From Alphaproteobacteria bacterium (GTDB taxonomy: Bacteria; Pseudomonadota; Alphaproteobacteria; Reyranellales; Reyranellaceae), in contig JABCYT010000217.1 in the NCBI GenBank assembly GCA_013290035.1, forward strand, positions 1 through 6,265: a DNA stretch of 6,265 nt. Direction: 5' to 3'. The notes under the pieces were generated by a model. The model was not told the DNA's origin, did not search any database, and worked only from the letters and a program-made list of their open reading frames with translations. Shown here in pieces: positions 1 through 6,119 of the stretch; within the stretch, counting starts at the first letter, position 1; every line of letters begins with the position of its first letter. The position numbers and the translations under genes were made by a program.

Positions 1-1
1 C

Positions 2-1390
2 GGCCTGCGCCGGTACATGCAGTTCAATTGCCGGGTCGAGGCGGCGCACTACGACGAGGCGCAGAACCTGTGGCATTTGCGCATCGACGATGGGCGCAGC
101 GGCGACGGGCGCGAGCTCACCTGCCGGTTCCTGATCCTGACCCTGGGGCTGCTGTCGATCCCGACCCTGCCGCGCCTCGCGGGCATGGAGCGCTTCAAAG
201 GCCGGTCGTTCCACACCTTCCATTGGCCGCACGAGCCGGTCGAGATGGCGGGAAAGCGGGTCGCCGTCATCGGCACCGGCGCGACCGGCATCCAGGTGAT
301 CGGCGAGATCGCCGACAAGGTGGGCGAGCTCACCGTGTTCCAGCGCCGGCCGAACTGGAGCGCGCCGCTCAACAACGGGCCGATCTCCGACGCCGAGATG
401 GCCGACATCCGCCGGCGCTACGACGAGATCTTCGCCACCTGCGCGCGTACGCCGGGCGGCTTCGAGCACGAGCCCGACCGCCGCGGCTTCTTCGAAGTCA
501 GCCGCGAGGAGCGACTGGCGCTGTGGGACAGGCTGTACGACGAGCCCGGCTTCGGCATTTGGCTGCGCAACTTCAAGGAGATCTTCACCGACGAGCAGGC
601 CAACGCGGAGTTCTCGGAATACATCGCCCAGCGCATCCGCCGGCGGGTCAAGGATCCCAAGGTCGCCGAGAAGCTGATCCCGCGCGACCATGGCTTCGGC
701 GTGCAGCGGGTGCCGCTCGAGACGCGCTACTTCGAGGCCTATAACCGGCCCAACGTCCACCTGGTCGACCTCAGCGAGACGCCGCTGGAGTGCGTCACCG
801 AAACGGGCCTGCGCACCAGCGAGCGCGACTACGACTTCGACATCATCGTCTACGCCACCGGCTTCGACGCCATCACCGGCGCCTTCGACCGGATCGACAT
901 CCAGGGCGTGGGTGGTGAGAAGCTTGCCGACAAATGGCGCACCACCATCTCGACCTTCCTGGGCATGATGATCGCGGGCTTCCCCAACATGCTGATGCCC
1001 GCCGGCCCGCAAAGCGGCTCGGCCTCGACCAACTATCCGCGCGGCATCGAGACCGGCGTCAACTGGTGCACCGACCTGCTCGAGTACATGCAGGCCCACG
1101 GCTACACGAAATGCGAGGCGACGGAAGGGGCCGAGAAGCGCTGGACCGACCACGTCACCAACATGTACGCCATGATGCTGATGCGGAAGGCCAAGTCGTG
1201 GTTCACCGGCTACAATTCCAACGTGCCGGGCCACGAGCAGGGCACCGTGCGCTACCTGGTCTACAACGGCGGCGCGCCCAAGTACGTGAACACGATCAAC
1301 GCCGTGGCCGCCAAGGGCTATGAGGGCGTGGTGCTGAGCGCCGATCGCGGCGCGGCGCCCGCCGGCAGCCAGCCGACGGCGGTGGCGTGA
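2..1390 (+). CDS. Type I Baeyer-Villiger monooxygenase, 3' part (5' end outside window)
   Basis: This is an FAD- and NADPH-dependent flavoprotein monooxygenase that would insert oxygen next to a ketone carbonyl to give an ester or lactone; it is expected to be cytosolic. The reading frame is open from the first bases, and the first Met (position 17) lies inside a conserved family segment (RRYMQFNCRV), so the true start and the first FAD-binding GxGxxG are upstream. Counting from that Met, the Baeyer-Villiger fingerprint FxGxxxHxxxWP is at residues 60-71 (FKGRSFHTFHWP). The NADPH Rossmann motif GTGATG is at 86-91, the probable catalytic Arg is R231 in VQRVPLE, and the ATGF motif is at 280-283. 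The visible part is about 462 residues, so roughly the first 80-150 residues may be missing. It ends with TGA and is convergent with the GMC gene. The family is secure; the substrate (cyclic, aryl or steroid ketone) cannot be told. Confidence 0.93.
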   Translation, partial: GLRRYMQFNCRVEAAHYDEAQNLWHLRIDDGRSGDGRELTCRFLILTLGLLSIPTLPRLAGMERFKGRSFHTFHWPHEPVEMAGKRVAVIGTGATGIQVIGEIADKVGELTVFQRRPNWSAPLNNGPISDAEMADIRRRYDEIFATCARTPGGFEHEPDRRGFFEVSREERLALWDRLYDEPGFGIWLRNFKEIFTDEQANAEFSEYIAQRIRRRVKDPKVAEKLIPRDHGFGVQRVPLETRYFEAYNRPNVHLVDLSETPLECVTETGLRTSERDYDFDIIVYATGFDAITGAFDRIDIQGVGGEKLADKWRTTISTFLGMMIAGFPNMLMPAGPQSGSASTNYPRGIETGVNWCTDLLEYMQAHGYTKCEATEGAEKRWTDHVTNMYAMMLMRKAKSWFTGYNSNVPGHEQGTVRYLVYNGGAPKYVNTINAVAAKGYEGVVLSADRGAAPAGSQPTAVA

Positions 1391-1394
1391 TTTC

Positions 1395-1438
1395 TCCTCT
1401 CCCGCTGGTCGCGCCTGTGAAGGCGCTGAGGGAGAGGA
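1395..1438. terminator. Compound hairpin between convergent genes (terminator or intergenic repeat)
   Basis: The outer arms TCCTCTCCC (1395-1403) and GGGAGAGGA (1430-1438) are perfectly complementary over 9 bp. Nested inside is GCGCCT (1411-1416) with AGGCGC (1421-1426), a perfect 6-bp stem closed by the tetraloop GTGA. The internal loop is asymmetric, 7 nt against 3 nt. It sits 4 nt after the stop of the monooxygenase and 12 nt beyond the stop of the convergent GMC gene, the expected place for a bidirectional terminator. Neither strand has a clear T-run after the stem, so a classical Rho-independent terminator is not supported. The CCTCTCCC...GGGAGAGG style also resembles small dispersed intergenic repeats common in alphaproteobacterial genomes. 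Confidence 0.6.
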
Positions 1439-1450
1439 ACATGAGGGCCG

Positions 1451-3106
1451 CTACGCCGCCTGGCGCATCGCGGCCGCGGCCAGCACCAGCTCGGCGCACT
1501 TCTCGCCGATCATGATGGTGGGCGCATTAGTGTTGCCGCTGGTGAGCGTCGGCATGATCGAGGCGTCGGCGACGCGCAGGCTGGCGATGCCGTGGACCCT
1601 GAGCTCGGAATCGACCACCGCCATCGTATCCCCGCCCATCTTGCAGGTGCCGACCGGGTGATAGGTGGTCTCGGCGTTCTTCCTCACCCAGTCGAGCAGT
1701 TCCTCGTCCTTCTGCAGATGCGCGCCCGGCGCGATCTCCTCGCCGGTGACCTCCTTGAGCGGCGACGTCGCCATCAGCTCCCGCCCCTTGCGGATGGCGG
1801 CCAGCACGCCGGCGCGATCGTGGGCGGCTGACAGGAAATTGAAGCGGATCGCCGGCGGCTCGGCCGGGTCCGCAGACTTGATGTGGATCGAGCCGGTGCT
1901 TTCCGAGCGCAGCACGTTCACGTTCATGGTGATGCCCGCCCGCTTGGAGACGCGCCGCTCGCGGCCGACCATCTCGTACAGGAAGGGCGCGATCGACACC
2001 GTCGCGTCCGGCGTCTCTAGTCCCACCCGGCTGCGGAAGTAGAGGCGGATCGGCACCGACGTCGAGGCCAGGAAGCCCTCGCGGAACAGCGCGTACCTGA
2101 CCGCCTCGCGCGCCAGCCGCCAGCCGCGGGCGTTGTCGTTGAAGGTGAGGTTCTTCTCCCTGATCGCGAACTTCACGCGCGGCGAATAGTGGTCGCGCAG
2201 GTTCTCGCCGACGCCCGGCAGGTCGTGCAGCGGTGCGATGCCGACGCTGCGCAGGCGGTCGGCCTGGCCGATGCCGGAGAGCTCGAGCAGCTTGGGCGAA
2301 TTGATCGCGCCGCCCGACACGATCACTTCGCGCACCGCCCGCGCCTGCCGCTTCGCCCCGCCGACGGAATAGCGCACGCCGACGCAGCGCCTGCCTTCCA
2401 GGATCAGCGCCTCGGCCAGCGCGCCCTGCTCGATCGCCAGGTTCGGCCGCGCGCGGACCGGGTCGAGATAGCAGTAGGCGGTGCTCTGGCGGCGGCCCTT
2501 GGCGATCGTCACCTGCGACATGCCGATGCCTTCCTGGCTCTCGCCGTTCTGGTCGGGATTGAAGGGCAGGCCGATGCGTTCCGCCGCCGCGATCATCTTC
2601 TCCAGCAGCGGCACCTTGTGGCGCGGCGTGTCGGTGACGCGCAGCAGGCCGTCGCGGCCGCGGAAGCTGTCGGAGCCGCCGTCGTAGCGCTCCATGCGCT
2701 TGAAGACCGGCAGCACGTCCTGGTAGCTCCAGCCGCGATTGCCGAGCTGCGCCCAATGATCGTAGTCCTGCGCCTGGCCGCGGATATAGACCATGCCGTT
2801 GATCGAGCTCGACCCGCCCAGCATCCGGCCGCGCGGAACGTCGATGCGCCGTCCGCCCGAGCCCTCATCCGGCTCCGACGAATAGCACCAGTTGACGGCC
2901 GGATCGTCGATCATCTTGGCGACGCCAACCGGCACGCGCGACCAGAAGAAGTTCGAGCCCTCGGTCCCCGCCTCAAGCAGCAGCACGCGATGGGCGCCGC
3001 TCTCGCTCAGCCGGCGGGCGACCACCGCGCCGGCCGAACCGGCGCCGACGACGATGTAGTCATAGGCATCGCCCGACGTTGCCTCTGTTGTCATCCTTTT
3101 CTCCAT
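1451..3106 (-). CDS. GMC-family FAD oxidoreductase (choline/alcohol dehydrogenase-like)
   Basis: This is a glucose-methanol-choline family flavoenzyme that would oxidise a primary alcohol or polyol to the aldehyde, passing electrons to a respiratory acceptor or to oxygen. With the start at 3106 it has 551 residues, normal for bacterial choline dehydrogenase-like proteins. FAD-binding GAGSAG is at 21-26 with the ribose-binding acid E45. GMC signature 1 (GRMLGGSSSINGMVYIRG) is at 93-110 and signature 2 (SGGAINSPKLLELSGIG) at 264-280. The catalytic pair is probably H483 in YHPVGTCKMG and N527 in GNTNAP. No signal peptide or membrane segment is visible. The frame stays open to 3256, but the extra N-terminus (MIELKSNRTS...) has no family similarity and runs into the regulator's palindrome. 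ATG 3106 has GGGGAAGG 6 nt upstream; ATG 3094 is a close alternative. The gene is divergent from the PadR regulator. BetA is possible, but betaine pathway neighbours are absent, so no symbol is given. Confidence 0.93.
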   Translation of the reverse strand: MEKRMTTEATSGDAYDYIVVGAGSAGAVVARRLSESGAHRVLLLEAGTEGSNFFWSRVPVGVAKMIDDPAVNWCYSSEPDEGSGGRRIDVPRGRMLGGSSSINGMVYIRGQAQDYDHWAQLGNRGWSYQDVLPVFKRMERYDGGSDSFRGRDGLLRVTDTPRHKVPLLEKMIAAAERIGLPFNPDQNGESQEGIGMSQVTIAKGRRQSTAYCYLDPVRARPNLAIEQGALAEALILEGRRCVGVRYSVGGAKRQARAVREVIVSGGAINSPKLLELSGIGQADRLRSVGIAPLHDLPGVGENLRDHYSPRVKFAIREKNLTFNDNARGWRLAREAVRYALFREGFLASTSVPIRLYFRSRVGLETPDATVSIAPFLYEMVGRERRVSKRAGITMNVNVLRSESTGSIHIKSADPAEPPAIRFNFLSAAHDRAGVLAAIRKGRELMATSPLKEVTGEEIAPGAHLQKDEELLDWVRKNAETTYHPVGTCKMGGDTMAVVDSELRVHGIASLRVADASIMPTLTSGNTNAPTIMIGEKCAELVLAAAAMRQAA

Positions 3107-3112
3107 CGCGCG

Positions 3113-3120
3113 CCTTCCCC
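3113..3120 (-). promoter_or_regulatory. Ribosome binding site deciding the GMC start
   Basis: On the minus strand GGGGAAGG lies 6 nt before the ATG at 3106, with a further AAGGAG (3122-3127) just upstream. This purine-rich block supports starting the GMC protein at 3106, not at the upstream in-frame Met at 3256. The second in-frame ATG at 3094 has GGAGAAAAGG immediately ahead, so a start four codons later cannot be excluded. Confidence 0.55.
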
Positions 3121-3178
3121 TCTCCTTGCAACCATCCCGGCCGGCGGCGTCAAGGTAGCGCCAACGCTGCAAACTGCC

Positions 3179-3184
3179 CGTCAA
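3179..3184 (-). promoter_or_regulatory. Weak candidate -35 for the GMC gene
   Basis: TTGACG on the minus strand matches five of six bases of the sigma-70 -35 consensus and lies about 70 nt before the GMC start. The expected -10 area holds only degenerate candidates (CGCTAC, GCTACC or CTACCT around 3153-3160), so the assignment is weak. No better minus-strand promoter was seen between the start codon and the palindrome. Confidence 0.22.
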
Positions 3185-3236
3185 AATGCGCCGAGGGTGA
3201 AATAAGGCGAAAATGGGGAATCTGCGGGAGGTCCTA

Positions 3237-3266
3237 TTGCTTTTAAGCTCGATCAAGATATATCTT
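3237..3266 (+). promoter_or_regulatory. Candidate promoter of the padR-DUF2218 operon
   Basis: TTGCTT (3237-3242) can serve as a poor -35 element. A -10-like TATATC (3259-3264, spacer 16) or TATCTT (3261-3266, spacer 18) follows at acceptable spacing. Transcription would begin near 3271, leaving a leader of about 25-30 nt before the ATG at 3298. Both -10 candidates lie inside the 16-bp palindrome, so a protein bound there would block RNA polymerase. The hexamers are degenerate; position and AT-richness are the main support. Confidence 0.35.
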
Positions 3267-3268
3267 GA
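3253..3268. promoter_or_regulatory. Perfect 16-bp palindrome, probable PadR operator
   Basis: TCAAGATATATCTTGA is identical to its own reverse complement. It lies 30 nt before the start of the PadR-type regulator, in the only AT-rich stretch of the window and over the candidate -10 element. PadR proteins are dimers that bind dyad-symmetric sites and usually repress their own gene, so autoregulation is the simplest reading. The assignment to this regulator is inferred from adjacency. Confidence 0.72.
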
Positions 3269-3284
3269 GTATGATTAAACATAC
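3269..3284. promoter_or_regulatory. Second imperfect dyad next to the palindrome
   Basis: GTATG (3269-3273) and CATAC (3280-3284) are inverted repeats separated by ATTAAA, whose inner four bases TTAA are also self-complementary. This gives a 16-nt dyad with a single mismatched pair. It abuts the perfect palindrome with no gap and ends 13 nt before the start codon, covering the presumed transcription start. It could be a second operator half-turned along the helix, or chance in AT-rich DNA. Confidence 0.35.
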
Positions 3285-3285
3285 C

Positions 3286-3291
3286 AAGAGG
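3286..3291 (+). promoter_or_regulatory. Ribosome binding site deciding the PadR start
   Basis: AAGAGG lies 6 nt before the ATG at 3298, a good Shine-Dalgarno match at ideal spacing. The upstream in-frame ATG (3271) and TTG (3265) have no comparable site and overlap the operator dyads. The start at 3298 is therefore preferred. Confidence 0.65.
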
Positions 3292-3297
3292 CATTTA

Positions 3298-3879
3298 ATG
3301 AGACCTTCTCATCACTACCACGACCACGGATCGCACCGGCATGCTGCCGGGTATCGCGGTCATCATGGCTATGGCCGCGGCGGCCGGGGCGATCCCGACG
3401 ATGCGCGCGGCGGCCGGCGGCGGCGGGTCTTCGATTCGGGCGAGCTGCGCCTGGTGCTGCTCAAGCTTATCGCCGACCAGCCGCGGCATGGCTACGAGCT
3501 CATCCGGGCGATCGAGGAGCTGACCGGCGGCCTCTACGTGCCGAGTCCCGGCATGGTTTATCCGCTGCTGACCCTGCTGCAGGACATGGGGCAGATCGAA
3601 GAGGCCACGTCCGAGGGCGCGCGCAAGCAGTTCGCCGTGACGGCCGAGGGCACCGCGCACCTGGCCGAGAAGCGGCAGGAGGTCGAGGCGCTGTTCGCGC
3701 GCCTGGCGGCGCTCGCCTCGGCGCGCCAGCGGACCGACGGCGGACCGATCCGCCGCGCCATGGCGAACCTGCGCGCGGCCCTGATCTATCGCCTCGATCG
3801 CGATGCCGTCGAAGCCGACACGCTGCACGCCGCAGCCGCGATCCTCGACGAGGCGGCGCAGAAGATCGAAAGGCTGTGA
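3298..3879 (+). CDS. PadR-family regulator with His-rich N-terminus (NfeR/YqjI-like)
   Basis: This is a predicted cytosolic DNA-binding repressor of 193 residues. Residues 1-23 hold eight histidines (H5, H6, H8, H10, H13, H15, H22, H23) and no cysteine. A Gly/Arg/Asp-rich linker (24-43) follows. The PadR winged helix then begins with GELRLVLLKLIAD (48-60), followed by HGYELIRAIEELTGGLYVPSPGMVYPLL (starting at H64) and the wing with KQFAVTAEG. A helical C-terminal part suits dimerisation. The architecture matches E. coli YqjI/NfeR, a nickel-responsive repressor of an adjacent ferric reductase gene, except that its tail also carries cysteines. The DUF2218 gene follows directly, and a perfect palindrome lies just upstream. 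By analogy it should sense a divalent metal through the His-rich tail and repress its own operon; the metal is inferred. An ATG at 3271 would add nine residues but lacks a ribosome binding site. Confidence 0.88.
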   Translation: MRPSHHYHDHGSHRHAAGYRGHHGYGRGGRGDPDDARGGRRRRVFDSGELRLVLLKLIADQPRHGYELIRAIEELTGGLYVPSPGMVYPLLTLLQDMGQIEEATSEGARKQFAVTAEGTAHLAEKRQEVEALFARLAALASARQRTDGGPIRRAMANLRAALIYRLDRDAVEADTLHAAAAILDEAAQKIERL

Positions 3880-3881
3880 AG

Positions 3882-4202
3882 ATGGCCGTCGACAGCACCG
3901 TCCGCGTGCCGACCGCGCACGCCAGCCGCTACCTCCAGCAGCTTTGCAAGCACTGGAGCCACAACCTCGCCGTCACCTTCAGCGAAAGCGAAGGCACGGT
4001 GACCTTTCCGCGCAACGCGCGCGGCGCCGACTGGCCGGGCGATGCGACCCTGGCGCTGCAGGCGCACGCCGACGGGCTCGACTGCCGCCTGGTGGCGAGC
4101 TCGAGCGGCCAGCTCGAGGCGCTCAAGGGCGCCGTCGCGCGCCATCTCGACCGCTTCGCCTTTCGCGAGGCGCCGCTGGCTTTCAACTGGCAGGACCACT
4201 AG
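3882..4202 (+). CDS. DUF2218 family protein
   Basis: This is a small soluble protein of 106 residues with no signal peptide or membrane segment. It is recognised as DUF2218 by its N-terminal ASRYLQQLCKHWSHN (14-28) and its C-terminal ARHLDRFAFREAPLAFNW (86-103). Between them lie short beta-like segments (VTFSESEGTVTFP, then ALQAHADGLDCRLVAS). The biochemical function of the family is unknown. Members are often encoded beside or fused to siderophore-interacting FAD reductases, which points to iron handling. C22, H24, H27 and H88 are possible ligand residues, but that is speculation. The ATG at 3882 has AAAGG 8 nt upstream, whereas the alternative GTG at 3876, which overlaps the PadR stop as GTGA, has that site too close. 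The 2-nt spacing from PadR indicates translational coupling and shared control. Confidence 0.85.
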   Translation: MAVDSTVRVPTAHASRYLQQLCKHWSHNLAVTFSESEGTVTFPRNARGADWPGDATLALQAHADGLDCRLVASSSGQLEALKGAVARHLDRFAFREAPLAFNWQDH

Positions 4203-4247
4203 CGCCGCCCCTTCCAGAGGCTGACGGAAAGCGGATCCTTTTGCCGC

Positions 4248-5318
4248 TCAGCCGCCGAACGCCGTGGCCTTGTCGGCAGCCCACGATACACGGACCGCCG
4301 GCGCCGCCTGTGCGAACGGCGGATCGCTGATCGGGCGCAACACGACGACCTCTGCGCCGTCGGCCAGCCGGACGACATATTTCCGGCTGGTGCCGAGGAA
4401 GACCTGCTCGACAATGACGCCCTCAAGGCCTGCTCCGCCGGTCTGTACCGGCGCAAGCACGACGCGCTCCGGCCGGACGGCGACGACAACGGCGGACCCC
4501 GCGTCGAGCGGCGTCCGCGCCGAGGCCGCGATGCGTCCGGCGGCCGTCTCGATCTCGCAGACGCCATCGGCAACGCCAAGCACCCGTCCGCCAATCAGGT
4601 TGGTATCGCCGATGAAGCTCGCCACGAAGCGTGTCGCCGGCCGGTCGTAGAGCTCCTCGGGCGTGCCGATCTGCTCGATGCGGCCCTTGTCGAACACCGC
4701 GATGCGGTCGCTCATGGTGAGCGCTTCTTCCTGGTCGTGCGTCACGTACAGCACCGAGATGCCGCGCTCGCGGTGCACGCGCTTGATCTCGAGCTGGAGC
4801 TGCTCGCGCAGCTTGCGGTCGAGCGCGCCCAGCGGCTCGTCCATCAGCAGCAGCGCCGGCCGGTAGACCATGGCGCGGGCGAGCGCCACCCGCTGCTGCT
4901 GGCCGCCCGAGAGCTGTTTCGGCAGGCGCCCGCCATGGTCGGGCAGCTTGACCAGCGCCAGCGCCTCGTCGACCAGGCGGGCGATCTCGCCCGCGGGCGT
5001 GCCGCGCATCTCGAGGGGAAAGGCGACGTTGCGCCGGACCGTCATGTGCGGGAACAGCGCGTAGTTCTGGAACACCATGCCGACGTCCCGGCGGTAGGCC
5101 GGCAGGTCGGCGACCGAAACGCCGTTCAGCATGATGCGGCCGGCGTCGGGCTGCTGCAGCCCCGCCACCATCATCAAGGTCGTGGTCTTGCCCGAGCCCG
5201 ACGGGCCGAGCAGGGTCAGGAACTCGCCGGCCTCGAGGGTGAGGTGGAGATCATCCACCGCCACCAGCGAGTCGTAGCGCTTGCGCACCCCGGCGAGCTC
5301 GAGAACGGCGCTCGGCAT
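4248..5318 (-). CDS. ABC importer ATPase, PotA/polyamine-opine-iron (POT) type
   Basis: This is the nucleotide-binding subunit of a binding-protein-dependent importer; it sits on the inner face of the membrane and drives uptake by ATP hydrolysis. It has 356 residues, typical for PotA/FbpC-like proteins. Walker A GPSGSGKT is at 38-45, the Q-loop Gln is Q84 in VFQNYALFPHMTV, and the ABC signature LSGGQQQR is at 136-143. Walker B LLLMDEP is at 156-162 and the H-loop His is H194 in VTHDQEEA. A C-terminal TOBE-like domain (about 240-350, with VRPERV at 281-286) is present. The frame extends upstream to 5447, but that part overlaps the permease gene and is not family-like. The ATG at 5318 forms TGATG with the permease stop, a one-base overlap implying coupled translation. 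The substrate cannot be read from the ATPase; putrescine/spermidine, opines or small carboxylates are all possible. Confidence 0.94.
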   Translation of the reverse strand: MPSAVLELAGVRKRYDSLVAVDDLHLTLEAGEFLTLLGPSGSGKTTTLMMVAGLQQPDAGRIMLNGVSVADLPAYRRDVGMVFQNYALFPHMTVRRNVAFPLEMRGTPAGEIARLVDEALALVKLPDHGGRLPKQLSGGQQQRVALARAMVYRPALLLMDEPLGALDRKLREQLQLEIKRVHRERGISVLYVTHDQEEALTMSDRIAVFDKGRIEQIGTPEELYDRPATRFVASFIGDTNLIGGRVLGVADGVCEIETAAGRIAASARTPLDAGSAVVVAVRPERVVLAPVQTGGAGLEGVIVEQVFLGTSRKYVVRLADGAEVVVLRPISDPPFAQAAPAVRVSWAADKATAFGG

Positions 5319-6106
5319 CAGCCGATCCGCAAGCTGCGCCCGGGGCGCAGCGCCAGATCGGCCATCATCACCAGGAGCGCGAACAGGAAACATACCGAAG
5401 CGATGGCGGCGATCGTCGGATCGAAGTCGCCTAAAAGGTTCGACCACATCTGCACCGCCACCGGCCGCACGCGCGCCGAGCTCACGAACAGCGAGACGAT
5501 CAGCTCGTCGAACGACAGGATCATCGCGATCAAGAGCGAGGACAGCACCGCCGGCATGATCAGCGGCAGGGTGACGTGGCGGAAGGTGGCCCAGGGCGGC
5601 GCGCCCAAGGTGGCGGCCGCCTGCTCGAGCTGCACGTCCTGCACGCGCAACGCCGAGGACACCGTGGCCACGACATAGGGAATGAGCAACACGGTGTGGC
5701 CGATGATCAGGCCGGTCAACGTGCCGTTGAGGCCGAGGCCGCGATAGATGCCGAACAGGGCCGCCGCCGTGATCATGCCCGGCACAATGATCGGCAGCAT
5801 CAGGCAGGCGGTGATCAAGGCGGCGCCCGGCACGCGCCCGCGCACCAGCCCCAGCGCCGCCGCCGTGCCCAGGACGGTCGCCAGGACCGACGACGGCACC
5901 ATGAGCTGGAGGCTCACCCCCAGCGAATTCGTCCAGGCCGGCGTCGAGAACAGCACGGCATACCAGCGCAGCGAAAAGCCGGGCGGCGGGAACTGCAGGA
6001 AGGGTGCCGAGCTGAACGAGATGATCACCACGACGGCCAGCGGCGCCAGCAGGAAGACCGCCACCATGACCACGAGCGTGCCGCGCAGCAGGCGCCAGGG
6101 CGTCAT
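5318..6106 (-). CDS. ABC importer inner-membrane permease, PotC/YdcV type
   Basis: This is the second transmembrane subunit of the same importer, with 262 residues. About six hydrophobic segments can be seen (around 9-31, 63-88, 97-121, 131-152, 185-207 and 230-252). The cytoplasmic EAA loop that docks on the ATPase is present as EQAAATLGAPPWATFRHVTLP (161-181), matching the family pattern with Gln in place of the first Ala. The periplasmic stretch after the first helix (FSSAPFLQFPPPGFSLRWYAVLF) is typical of the PotC side. The ATG at 6106 is chosen because the first helix follows directly and GAGGG lies 8 nt upstream; the open frame up to 6220 overlaps permease 1. It lies between permease 1 (11-nt gap) and the ATPase (one-base overlap). 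Confidence 0.93.
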   Translation of the reverse strand: MTPWRLLRGTLVVMVAVFLLAPLAVVVIISFSSAPFLQFPPPGFSLRWYAVLFSTPAWTNSLGVSLQLMVPSSVLATVLGTAAALGLVRGRVPGAALITACLMLPIIVPGMITAAALFGIYRGLGLNGTLTGLIIGHTVLLIPYVVATVSSALRVQDVQLEQAAATLGAPPWATFRHVTLPLIMPAVLSSLLIAMILSFDELIVSLFVSSARVRPVAVQMWSNLLGDFDPTIAAIASVCFLFALLVMMADLALRPGRSLRIG

Positions 6107-6114
6107 GCCGTCAG

Positions 6115-6119
6115 CCCTC
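6115..6119 (-). promoter_or_regulatory. Ribosome binding site of permease 2, overlapping the permease 1 stop
   Basis: GAGGG on the minus strand begins inside the TGA stop of permease 1 and lies 8 nt before the ATG at 6106. It fixes the start of permease 2 and suggests that ribosomes finishing permease 1 pass directly onto it. Confidence 0.6.

Noticed and set aside
17..19. ATG as a true start of the Baeyer-Villiger monooxygenase
   Set aside because: The frame is open to the left edge, the preceding codons fit the family, and the first FAD-binding motif would be missing; the gene is cut by the window, not truncated.
2189..3205. Long plus-strand open frame (338 codons) antisense to the GMC gene
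   Set aside because: It has a low-complexity Ala/Arg/Asp-rich composition with no recognisable domain. It is opposite a gene with complete GMC signatures, so it is a typical shadow frame in GC-rich DNA.
3107..3256. N-terminal extension of the GMC protein up to a Met at 3256
   Set aside because: The extra 50 residues have no family similarity, the start would fall inside the regulator's palindrome, and better ribosome binding sites precede 3106 and 3094.
4231..4247. GCGG...CCGC as a terminator hairpin
   Set aside because: The stem has only 4 bp with a 9-nt loop and no following T-run, which is not distinguishable from chance in GC-rich sequence.
3803..4330. Plus-strand open frame of 175 codons overlapping padR, DUF2218 and the ATPase gene end
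   Set aside because: It crosses three recognised genes and has an Arg/Pro-rich shadow composition without motifs.
5319..5447. N-terminal extension of the ABC ATPase
   Set aside because: It overlaps conserved permease coding sequence, and the ATPase fold begins normally from the ATG at 5318.
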